Positions 16,922 to 24,190 of a stretch of 61,740 bases of DNA are shown piece by piece. Origin of the DNA: JALZAQ01 sp038253885 (GTDB taxonomy: Bacteria; Gemmatimonadota; Gemmatimonadetes; Gemmatimonadales; Gemmatimonadaceae); assembly GCA_038253885.1 (NCBI GenBank), contig JBBSGP010000018.1, forward strand, positions 1-61,740. Direction: 5' to 3'. Position 1 is the first letter of the stretch. Each line of letters opens with the position of its first letter. Made by a program: the position numbers and the translations under genes. Below the pieces are notes generated by a model. That model saw nothing but the letters and a program-made list of their open reading frames with translations, was not told where the DNA came from and did no database searches.

Positions 16922-18396
16922 GACGGTCCTGTGGCGGGCGCGGAGTCGAGCCATCCGCCGGTGAACCCTGCTCGCCGGAGGCCGCGCACCAGATACGGGT
17001 TCGTCCGCATCACGCGCCAGACGAGGCCGCTGCGCTGGTTCTCGATCATGCCGAGGATCGGCCCCTCATCGATCCCGAGGTAATCGACATCGACCCACAC
17101 ACCGGCGACATTGCGTCCGAATTTCGGCGCGACGCCGAGGGAGGGGTACGTCGGATTGAAGGCATCCAGAAATCCGTACTCCCCAAAAGCGTCGGGATAT
17201 CTCTCGCGGATCGCGACCAGCGCCGGCACGGCGATCTCCGGAGCGAAAGGCACGGAACCGCCGGCGGCGGTCGGGGCGATCGTGCCGTCATCCTTCACGC
17301 CGTCGAGAGCCGCTCCCCGCGCGGTGTAGGTGAAGAACTGCCGGCTGGTGCCATTCACCATGAAGGTCCCGTCCACCGGTCCGTCGGAGGCTGTGAGCCC
17401 CCACACGCTCGCTCCGTATCCGGTCCAGCGCATCGGATTGGCGATCGCGTAGGCGCGCTGAGAGAGCGTGGCGCGTCGCGAGTTCTCGAAGTAGTCGATC
17501 CCGTGCGCGCGCATGTAGGGGTCGCGGATTCCGCGGAAATCCACCCAGAGCTGCGAGTACTGATGTCCGAACAGGGGACCGAACGCCACGTGCTCGTAAC
17601 CGAGGTAACTCCCCCATTGGTAAGTGGATGTCCATGCGGTCCACGCTGCGGGATCGATTGGATGCGTCGGCGAGCCGAGGGCGAGGAGGTAGAGTACCAT
17701 CGCTTCGTTATAGCCCTTATAGTCGGCCGGGATCATTCCGGATTCGGGAGTCCACCCCATCCCCATGAGAGGCGGCCGCGGCTGGATCCACGTCCAGTCG
17801 ACTCGCCGGTACAGCGAATCCGCCAGCGCACGGATCTGCACTTCTCCCGCACCGGCGCCGGTGAAGTACGACTGGCAGAGCAGGATGCCGCCGAGGAGGA
17901 GCGACGTGTCGATCGTGGACAGCTCCACGGTCTCGAAGCGGAACCCCGTCCGCATGTCGAGGAAGTGGTAGAAGAAGCCGTGGTAGCTGGTGATCCCGGT
18001 CGTCGCACCGCCACTCGGCGCGGTCCAGAGGAAGCGCAGCGTGATGAGCACGCGGTCTCGGGCCTGATCGCGGGTGATGTAGCCGCGCTCGACGCCGATG
18101 GGGTAGGCGGTGAGGCCGAAGCCCACGGCCGCCACGCTCGAGAAGGATGGGGTGGGCCAGCGGTCCGGGATCAAGCCGTTGTCCGGGTTGGCGCGCGCCC
18201 AGAAGAAATCGAAAGTGCGCTTCTCGAGCGTGTCGAGGAACGCGAGCTCGCGCACGCCGAGCGGTCCGGGCGGCGGCGCGGTGATGGCTCCGTTGCTGGT
18301 GCAGGCCGCCAGAATGACAAGCGCCGCGACGGCGCAAGAGCGAAACGCCCCGGCACGTGGAGTTCCGGGGCGCCCGAGGGAAGAAAGGTCAGACAT
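16918..18396 (-). CDS. GH144-type (glycoamylase-fold) endo-beta-1,2-glucanase, lipoprotein
   Basis: A 492-residue protein of the PF10091 glycoamylase-fold group, in which characterised bacterial members (GH144) are endo-beta-1,2-glucanases. Recognisable segments are RTFDFFWARANPDNGLIPDR, ITSYHGFFYHFLDM, SGMIPADYKGYNEAM, SYLGYEHVAFGPLFGHQYSQ and WGLTASDGP. The start ATG 18396 gives a lipoprotein signal with lipobox LAAC, so it is probably anchored at the cell surface or in the periplasm. It is the promoter-proximal gene of the operon, divergent from the LacI regulator. An 8-bp inverted repeat (CGCCCCGG at 18346-18353, CCGGGGCG at 18365-18372) sits in the signal-peptide coding region and could affect translation. 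Substrate is inferred from family and neighbours. Confidence 0.87.
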   Translation of the reverse strand: MSDLSSLGRPGTPRAGAFRSCAVAALVILAACTSNGAITAPPPGPLGVRELAFLDTLEKRTFDFFWARANPDNGLIPDRWPTPSFSSVAAVGFGLTAYPIGVERGYITRDQARDRVLITLRFLWTAPSGGATTGITSYHGFFYHFLDMRTGFRFETVELSTIDTSLLLGGILLCQSYFTGAGAGEVQIRALADSLYRRVDWTWIQPRPPLMGMGWTPESGMIPADYKGYNEAMVLYLLALGSPTHPIDPAAWTAWTSTYQWGSYLGYEHVAFGPLFGHQYSQLWVDFRGIRDPYMRAHGIDYFENSRRATLSQRAYAIANPMRWTGYGASVWGLTASDGPVDGTFMVNGTSRQFFTYTARGAALDGVKDDGTIAPTAAGGSVPFAPEIAVPALVAIRERYPDAFGEYGFLDAFNPTYPSLGVAPKFGRNVAGVWVDVDYLGIDEGPILGMIENQRSGLVWRVMRTNPYLVRGLRRAGFTGGWLDSAPATGPS

Positions 18397-18571
18397 GGAG
18401 GACGATCCGGTTAACAGAAGGCGTAACGTCCTCCGAGATGGATGCGACGGGAGCCGTACGGCGGGCGAACGCACCCGTCAAGGCGCGGGTGTCGATCTAA
18501 TCGTGTAGGCCGGTCTTCGATACTGTCAAGGAGCGGACATCGCTCTCTATCGGCGCCTCTGGCGCCCCTTG

Positions 18572-18585
18572 TGAAAACGATTACA
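18572..18585. promoter_or_regulatory. LacI/GalR-family operator
   Basis: TGAAAACGATTACA matches the generic LacI-family pattern TGNAANCGNTTNCA with the central CG. It lies in the 294-bp divergent region between the GH144 gene and the lacI-like gene, where one regulator could control both directions. Confidence 0.65.
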
Positions 18586-18690
18586 TATTGGGGCAGCTAG
18601 ACGAAGATCGGCCAGAAAGTCCTGCGAGTCCATTCTGCGCCCGGCCGCGCACCAGCGGCTTGGGCCCGGGCGACATCAATCGCGAGGAGC

Positions 18691-19749
18691 ATGGTCACGA
18701 TCAAGGATGTCGCGCGCGAAGCTAACGTGTCCGTCGCCACCGTTTCGCGGGTCCTGAACGGGAGCGGTCCGGTAAGCGAGGCGACCAGCCGCCTCATTCG
18801 CGCAATTGCCGGCCGGATGCGTTACGTCCCGCACAGCGGAGCGCGCAGCCTCATCACGAGCAAGACCGACACGCTCGGCGTTCTGCTCCCCGATCTGTAT
18901 GGCGAATTCTTCTCCGAAGTCATTCGCGGCATGGACGCCACCGCGCAGCGACACGGATTTCATCTTCTGATCTCGAGATCCCACGCCGACAAGCACGAGA
19001 TCGAGACCGCCATGCGCGCCATGCGCGGACGTGTCGACGGCGTCGTCGTGATGTCACCCGACCTGGACGCTGAATCCTTGCTCAACCTGCCGAGTACGAT
19101 CCCGCTGGTACTCCTGTGCTCGGTGTCGGTGGAGAACGGGCTCGACTCCCTCACCATCCAGAACTGCCGCGGCACGCGGAAGATGGTCAATCACCTCGTG
19201 TCCGTGGGCCACACGCGCATCGCGATCATCAAGGGATCGCCCCGCAACTATGACGCCGCGGAGAGACTCCGCGGCTATCGAATGGCGCTGCGCGAAGCTG
19301 GAATTGCCCACAACCCGACCTTCGAGCGCAGTGGTGATTTCACCGAGGCGGGCGGGTACGCCGCGGCGCTCGAGCTGCTGGCGATGAGTCCCCGTCCAAC
19401 GGCGATCTTCGCCGCCAACGACTCGATGGCGATCGGCGTGTTGAGCGCACTCCGGGAATCCGGGGTGCGGGTGCCGGACGAGATGGCGGTCGCCGGTTTT
19501 GACGACATCCCGCTTGCGCGGTACATGGATCCGCCGCTCTCGTCCGTGCACGTTCCCATCTGCGACCTCGGCGCGAGAGCCGTGGAGCTCCTTCTCAATG
19601 GAATTGCGCACAAGAACGGGCACACCCGAAAACGCGAGCATGTGTCGACGGAGCTCGTCATCCGGCGCTCGACCGGCGGTCCCCCGGAGGAGCGTCCGCC
19701 TCCTCGACCTTCACCACAAACCCTCGTCAGGGAGTTGATCTCGATTTGA
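18691..19749 (+). CDS. LacI-family transcriptional regulator of the glycan locus
   Basis: A 352-residue regulator. The N-terminal helix-turn-helix (MVTIKDVAREANVSVATVSR) and hinge are followed by a periplasmic-binding-like sugar sensor domain (TDTLGVLLPDLYGEFFSEVI to PTAIFAANDSMAIGVLSALR). It starts at ATG 18691 with GAGGAG directly upstream. The C-terminus carries an extra basic Pro/Arg-rich tail of ~20 residues. It is divergent from the glycan operon and 53 nt upstream of the TonB receptor gene, so the receptor may be cotranscribed. By family behaviour it would repress until an oligosaccharide ligand binds. Confidence 0.93.
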   Translation: MVTIKDVAREANVSVATVSRVLNGSGPVSEATSRLIRAIAGRMRYVPHSGARSLITSKTDTLGVLLPDLYGEFFSEVIRGMDATAQRHGFHLLISRSHADKHEIETAMRAMRGRVDGVVVMSPDLDAESLLNLPSTIPLVLLCSVSVENGLDSLTIQNCRGTRKMVNHLVSVGHTRIAIIKGSPRNYDAAERLRGYRMALREAGIAHNPTFERSGDFTEAGGYAAALELLAMSPRPTAIFAANDSMAIGVLSALRESGVRVPDEMAVAGFDDIPLARYMDPPLSSVHVPICDLGARAVELLLNGIAHKNGHTRKREHVSTELVIRRSTGGPPEERPPPRPSPQTLVRELISI

Positions 19750-19767
19750 ACCACTCATGTCTGCAGA

Positions 19768-19784
19768 GTTGTCTGTCGTACAAC
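19768..19784. promoter_or_regulatory. 17-bp dyad upstream of the TonB receptor gene
   Basis: GTTGT and ACAAC arms flank a 7-nt centre, ending 18 nt upstream of the receptor ATG. It does not fit the LacI-family pattern; it may be another operator or chance symmetry. Confidence 0.25.
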
Positions 19785-19802
19785 AAATCACCGGAGAAGT
19801 AA

Positions 19803-22748
19803 ATGGAAAAAAGCATGAGTAATCTTCGCGCCGTGTGGCGGGGAGTGGTGACAGCGCTCTCCCTCCTGGGCGTCGCGAGCGGAAGCCTGGTGGCGCAGAC
19901 GACGACGGGTACGGTGCGCGGTACCGTCACAATGGAGGGCGCGCCGGTGTCCGACGCACAGATCTCGGCGAGGAACACATCGAGCGGCGCCCTGCGAGGC
20001 ACGCTGAGCCGAGAGGGCGGATTCTACGTTCTGCCGGGCCTCGTGCCCGGTACCTATGATATGACCGTCCGCCGGATCGGCAGTGGAGTACAAACGCGCA
20101 CTGTGGTCGTCCAGATCGGTGCAACTCAGGTGCAGGACTTCGCGCTGACACCTCAGGCGACGAGACTCGCGACGGTCGCCGTCACCGCGGCGCCTCAGGT
20201 CGAAACGCGTACATCCGAGATCGCGACCAACGTGACGCCAGCGCAGATCGCCAAGCTCCCCAGTCCAAGCCGCAACTTCCTCGATCTGGCGCAGCTCGCG
20301 CCGGGCGTCACCGTCACTGAGGATCGCGTTGACGGCAATTCGAGGACTGTGCGGGCCGGCGGGCAGGCACCGGCCGCCATGAACCTCTTCATCGACGGCA
20401 CCAGCTTCAAGAACGACCTGACGCAGGGAGGCATCGCGGGACAGGACGCCAGCCGCGGCAACCCGTTTCCGCGCAGCGCCGTCCAGGAGTACCGGGTCAT
20501 TGCGCAGAACTTCAAAGCCGAATATCAGAAAGCGGCGAGCGCGGTCATCGTTGCCAATACGAAATCAGGTGGTAACACCTGGAGCGGGAATGCCCTCATC
20601 GGATACCAGAACAAGAGTTTTGTCGGGCTGGACACTTTCCAGCGCAAGGACAAAGTGGCGAAGCCGGACTACAACCGCACATTGAGCGCGATCAGCCTCG
20701 GCGGTCCGATCATCAGAGACAAGCTGCACTTCTTCGGGTCTTACGAAGGGAACCAGCAGAATCGGGCGAACAGGGTAAATTTCGCTACTCCTCCGGCGGG
20801 GTTCCCGGCGCTTGATAGTGTCAATTTCCCCCAATACAACGGCTACTTCCAGTCGCCATTCCGGGAAAACCTGTTGTTCGGAAAGTTGAGCGACGCGATC
20901 AATGAGAACTCGTCCGCCGAGCTCAGCGTGAGCAACCGTCATGAGACAGACATCAGGGACTTCGGAGATAAGAGGTCATTCGCTTCGGCCGTGAACCTCC
21001 ACAATTACAACACCGTGGCTCAGCTCAAGCACAATTACTTCACCGGGCCATGGCTGAACGAGGCCAAGATCGACTATTCCAAGTTTCATCGTGGTTTCAG
21101 CCCGAATAGTCCCGGTCTGGCAAGACGGAGCTACAACTTCGCCGGCGCTGACAACTTCATCGGAGCCGCGAACTCGACCCAGGAGTTCATCCAGAAGCGC
21201 GTGGGCCTCCGCAACGACCTCACCTATACGGGATTCCAGCTTGGCGGTGAGCACGTCTTCAAGGGCGGCTTCAGCTTCGACCACCTGATCTATGACATCA
21301 ACAAGAACAACAACGGGACACCGGAATTCAGGTACGCACAGACCGCTAACAGCGGCAATGGCGACCAAGCATTCAACTTTGCCTCGCCGTATTTCCTCGT
21401 CTACGGCACGGGAGACCCGAGACTCAATACGAAGAACAATGAAGTTGGCGCGTATCTGCAGGACGACTGGAGTCCGGTCGAGCGGCTCACGTTGAACCTC
21501 GGTGTACGGTGGGACTACGAGTCCAACATGCTGAACACGGATTACAGGACTCCGCGGCAGTATGTGGACACTCTGCGCCGGTATAACGACAGTCTGCTGA
21601 TCCCGCTCGATCTGAATCGCTACATCGCCACCGGTAATAACCGGCGGAACTTCAAGGGCGCGTTCCAGCCCCGCGTTGGGTTCTCGTACGCTCTGGACAA
21701 GGATAACAAGACCACGTTCTTCGGCGGGTGGGGTCTGTACTACGACCGGATACCGTTCGACGTCGCGATCGACGAGAAGCTCAAGATCACGCACCCTGAC
21801 TTTTTCATCAATTTTGCCCCAAGGGGTGTGACACCGAAGGGTACACAGGTCGCCTTCCAGGATTCATATCTCACCGCCGACAAGGCAACATTGGACGCCT
21901 TTGCCCGTAAGTCTGGTTTCCCCGAGGTCTGGTTGATCGACAACCAGTATAAGGTTCCGAAAACGACCCAGTGGAACGTCGGTGTTCGTCAGGCATTCGG
22001 ACAATTCGCCGGGGCGCTGTCGTACGCCGCACAGCGGGGTGTCGATCAGTTCACACTGAGCCTCGCGGACGTCGGCCTGAAGGCGACTGGCGGCTGCTGC
22101 ACCGGCTTTGGCCCGCCAGGGTTCCTGACGGCGAACCACGGAATCCAGCACGTCATCTTCTCGACCAATGACGCCAGGTCCTGGTACGACGCGGTATCGC
22201 TGCAGCTGGACCGGCCGTACAGCCGTCCCTCGCTGGATCGGTTCGGGTGGGGTGCGGGACTGACCTACACGTACGCGAAGCGCTATCTGCAGGGCGTGGA
22301 CGAGCTCGGCGACACGTTCGCGTTCCCGACCACATACACGATCCCGAAACATCCTTCCCACGATGAAAGGCATCGCGTAGTCGGCAACTGGATCACTGAC
22401 GTGCCGTATCTCTTCGGCATCCAGTGGTCTGGACTTCTGACGTTGGGCGGCAAAGAAACGCTCGACGTCGGATGCAAGCGGTTCTGCAGCAACTACACGA
22501 GCAACGGATTCACAGTGCCGGGGACGTTCCCCTACCAGAACGTGGACATGCGTCTGCGCAAGGACTTTCCGAGCTTTGGCCGCAGCGCAACCGCAATCGG
22601 GATCACCCTCGACATCTTCAACGCACTCAACCACAACAACTTTGGCTGCTACAACACCAGCATCCAGACAGATAAGAACTTCGGTGTGCCGGGCTGCGTC
22701 GTCACGGATGCACGCAGGTACCAGATCGGTGCGGAGTTGAACTTCTAG
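19803..22748 (+). CDS. TonB-dependent receptor with carboxypeptidase-like regulatory domain
   Basis: A 981-residue outer-membrane transporter. Signal peptide ~1-31 (ends SLVAQ), carboxypeptidase regulatory-like domain ~35-115 (GTVRGTVTMEGAPVSDAQIS), plug ~120-260 (NFLDLAQLAPGVTV, NLFIDGT, GNPFPRSAVQEYRV), then a 22-strand-type barrel ending in the terminal aromatic strand GAELNF. The ATG at 19803 has GGAGAAG upstream. There is no SusD-like lipoprotein next to it. Located directly after the LacI regulator and opposite the ABC/GH operon, it is the best candidate to carry beta-1,2-glucan fragments across the outer membrane; ligand is inferred from context only. Confidence 0.92.
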   Translation: MEKSMSNLRAVWRGVVTALSLLGVASGSLVAQTTTGTVRGTVTMEGAPVSDAQISARNTSSGALRGTLSREGGFYVLPGLVPGTYDMTVRRIGSGVQTRTVVVQIGATQVQDFALTPQATRLATVAVTAAPQVETRTSEIATNVTPAQIAKLPSPSRNFLDLAQLAPGVTVTEDRVDGNSRTVRAGGQAPAAMNLFIDGTSFKNDLTQGGIAGQDASRGNPFPRSAVQEYRVIAQNFKAEYQKAASAVIVANTKSGGNTWSGNALIGYQNKSFVGLDTFQRKDKVAKPDYNRTLSAISLGGPIIRDKLHFFGSYEGNQQNRANRVNFATPPAGFPALDSVNFPQYNGYFQSPFRENLLFGKLSDAINENSSAELSVSNRHETDIRDFGDKRSFASAVNLHNYNTVAQLKHNYFTGPWLNEAKIDYSKFHRGFSPNSPGLARRSYNFAGADNFIGAANSTQEFIQKRVGLRNDLTYTGFQLGGEHVFKGGFSFDHLIYDINKNNNGTPEFRYAQTANSGNGDQAFNFASPYFLVYGTGDPRLNTKNNEVGAYLQDDWSPVERLTLNLGVRWDYESNMLNTDYRTPRQYVDTLRRYNDSLLIPLDLNRYIATGNNRRNFKGAFQPRVGFSYALDKDNKTTFFGGWGLYYDRIPFDVAIDEKLKITHPDFFINFAPRGVTPKGTQVAFQDSYLTADKATLDAFARKSGFPEVWLIDNQYKVPKTTQWNVGVRQAFGQFAGALSYAAQRGVDQFTLSLADVGLKATGGCCTGFGPPGFLTANHGIQHVIFSTNDARSWYDAVSLQLDRPYSRPSLDRFGWGAGLTYTYAKRYLQGVDELGDTFAFPTTYTIPKHPSHDERHRVVGNWITDVPYLFGIQWSGLLTLGGKETLDVGCKRFCSNYTSNGFTVPGTFPYQNVDMRLRKDFPSFGRSATAIGITLDIFNALNHNNFGCYNTSIQTDKNFGVPGCVVTDARRYQIGAELNF

Positions 22749-22759
22749 CTCTTCGCTAC

Positions 22760-22781
22760 TACCGCGGAGCATTCCGCGGTA
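22760..22781 (+). terminator. hairpin terminator after the TonB receptor gene
   Basis: A perfect 9-bp stem (TACCGCGGA / TCCGCGGTA) with loop GCAT, 12 nt after the receptor stop. There is no long T run, so it may act with the second hairpin downstream. Confidence 0.6.
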
Positions 22782-22800
22782 ATCTTCAGGCACGAGAGAG

Positions 22801-22834
22801 TCGGCGCTGGTTGCGATACTGCGACCAGCGCCGA
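22801..22834 (+). terminator. second hairpin terminator upstream of arsR
   Basis: TCGGCGCTGGT and ACCAGCGCCGA pair perfectly over 11 bp; three further pairs (one G-U) leave a six-base loop. T-rich ATTTCTCTATT follows. Together with the preceding hairpin this makes a tandem terminator that insulates arsR from the receptor gene. Confidence 0.65.
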
Positions 22835-22854
22835 TTTCTCTATTCCGGCGGGTC

Positions 22855-22882
22855 TTGTCGCATCAAGAAATGTTGTTATATT
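22855..22882 (+). promoter_or_regulatory. arsR promoter, probably leaderless
   Basis: TTGTCG, a 16-nt spacer, and TATATT form a sigma-70-like promoter. The -10 box ends only 6 nt before the arsR ATG, so the transcript would begin at or beside the start codon. The AT-rich spacer is also where an ArsR dimer would be expected to bind. Confidence 0.5.
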
Positions 22883-22888
22883 GTGGTC

Positions 22889-23215
22889 ATGACGACGTCC
22901 ACCCGGCCGGATAACCAGCGCGCCGCTCGCTGTTTCCACGCTCTCTCGGATCAGACACGACTCGAGATTCTCGAGTTGCTCTCGACCGGCGAGCGCTGCG
23001 TCTGTGAGCTGATCGAGGCTCTCGATGCAGCCCAGTCCCGACTCTCATTCCACCTCAAGGCGCTCAAAGAGGCCGGGCTGGTGTTGGATCGGCGAGAGGG
23101 ACGATGGGTGTACTACGCGCTGAATCCCGCGGCCCTCGACGATGCGGAAGCGCTCCTCGAGTCGTTCGCCCGAGCCAACCGCACTGCCGGCCGGCGCGAC
23201 AGCTGCTGCGACTGA
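22889..23215 (+). CDS. arsR: ArsR-family arsenic-responsive repressor
   Basis: A 108-residue winged-helix repressor. The metalloid site is visible as ERCVCEL (C37, C39) at the start of the recognition region, the hallmark of As(III)/Sb(III)-sensing ArsR proteins; C15 could be the third thiolate. The DNA-binding helix is SRLSFHLKALKEAGLV, followed by the wing DRREGRWVYYAL. The extreme C-terminus adds another thiol pair (DSCCD). The start at ATG 22889 removes a non-conserved upstream extension. It is followed 57 nt later by arsM, so arsenite would induce its methylation. Confidence 0.93.
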   Translation: MTTSTRPDNQRAARCFHALSDQTRLEILELLSTGERCVCELIEALDAAQSRLSFHLKALKEAGLVLDRREGRWVYYALNPAALDDAEALLESFARANRTAGRRDSCCD

Positions 23216-23272
23216 GGTCAGTCTTTTTTCCGCTGGCGTTTCAAGAAAACATTGTTCAATAGAGAGGCCGAT

Positions 23273-24187
23273 ATGGATGCGAGAGACCTCAAGGGCACGG
23301 TCAGGGACAAGTATGCGGAGGCCGCTCGACGCGTCGCGGAGGGCGGAGAGTCACCCTGCTCCGCCCCCGCGAGCTCCTGCTGTGGCGGCGCAGCCTTCGA
23401 CGGTACGGTCGACCCCATCACCTCCAACCTCTACGCCGACTCGGAAACAGCCGATCTTCCACAGGAAGCGCTCAGGGCATCGCTCGGGTGCGGAAACCCG
23501 ACGGCGCTCGCCGAGCTCCGGGAGGGAGACGTCGTGCTCGACCTCGGCTCCGGCGGCGGAATCGACGTGCTCCTGTCGGCGCGGAGGGTCGGGCCCACGG
23601 GCAAGGCGTATGGCCTCGACATGACCGACGAGATGCTCGCTCTCGCGAACGAGAACAAGCGACGCGCGGGCGCCACCAACGTGGAATTCCTGAAAGGGGA
23701 GATCGAGAGCGTCCCCCTCCCGGATGCATCGGTGGACGTCATCATCTCGAATTGCGTGATCAACCTGTCGGTCGACAAGCCACGGGTGCTCGCCGAAGCG
23801 TTCCGCGTGCTGAGGCCGGGGGGTCGGTTCGCGGTGTCGGATGTCGTGGTGCGAGGGCACGTGCGAGACGAGGTCAAGCGGAGTATGGAGCTGTGGATCG
23901 GGTGCGTCGCCGGCGCGCTGGAGGAAAGTGAATACAAAGCGCTTCTCACGGCGGCGGGATTGGAGGCCGTCGACATCGAACCGACGCGGATCTACTCGGC
24001 TGACGATGCGGCTGTCTTCCTGCGCTCCGCTGGACTCGACGACGACGTCGCGAGCGAGATCGACGGCAAGTTCATGGGCGCCTTCGTCAGAGCGACGAAA
24101 CCGGAATCGAACGCGCGGACACTCGACGTCGGAGACCAATCCGCGCGCTGTTGCGCGAGCGACTGCTGTGAGTCGCCGGCGTCGTGA
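23273..24187 (+). CDS. arsM: arsenite S-adenosylmethionine methyltransferase
   Basis: A 304-residue cytosolic enzyme that methylates As(III) to volatile or less bound species using SAM. Motif I is VLDLGSGGGIDVLLSA. The three conserved arsenite-binding cysteines are visible at C73 (SLGCGNP), C161 (SNCVINL) and C211 (WIGCVAGAL). Extra CC pairs occur near the N-terminus (SSCCGG) and at the C-terminus (RCCASDCCES), typical of bacterial ArsM. ATG 23273 is chosen because GAGAGG lies five bases upstream. It converges with the prolyl oligopeptidase gene with 3 nt between stops. No arsenite efflux gene is present in the window. Confidence 0.95.
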   Translation: MDARDLKGTVRDKYAEAARRVAEGGESPCSAPASSCCGGAAFDGTVDPITSNLYADSETADLPQEALRASLGCGNPTALAELREGDVVLDLGSGGGIDVLLSARRVGPTGKAYGLDMTDEMLALANENKRRAGATNVEFLKGEIESVPLPDASVDVIISNCVINLSVDKPRVLAEAFRVLRPGGRFAVSDVVVRGHVRDEVKRSMELWIGCVAGALEESEYKALLTAAGLEAVDIEPTRIYSADDAAVFLRSAGLDDDVASEIDGKFMGAFVRATKPESNARTLDVGDQSARCCASDCCESPAS

Positions 24188-24190
24188 CGC

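Noticed and set aside
16882..18414. 510-codon plus-strand frame opposite the GH144-type gene
   Set aside because: Antisense to a gene with clear PF10091 motifs; the composition is high in Arg, Glu and Gly and there is no recognisable domain.
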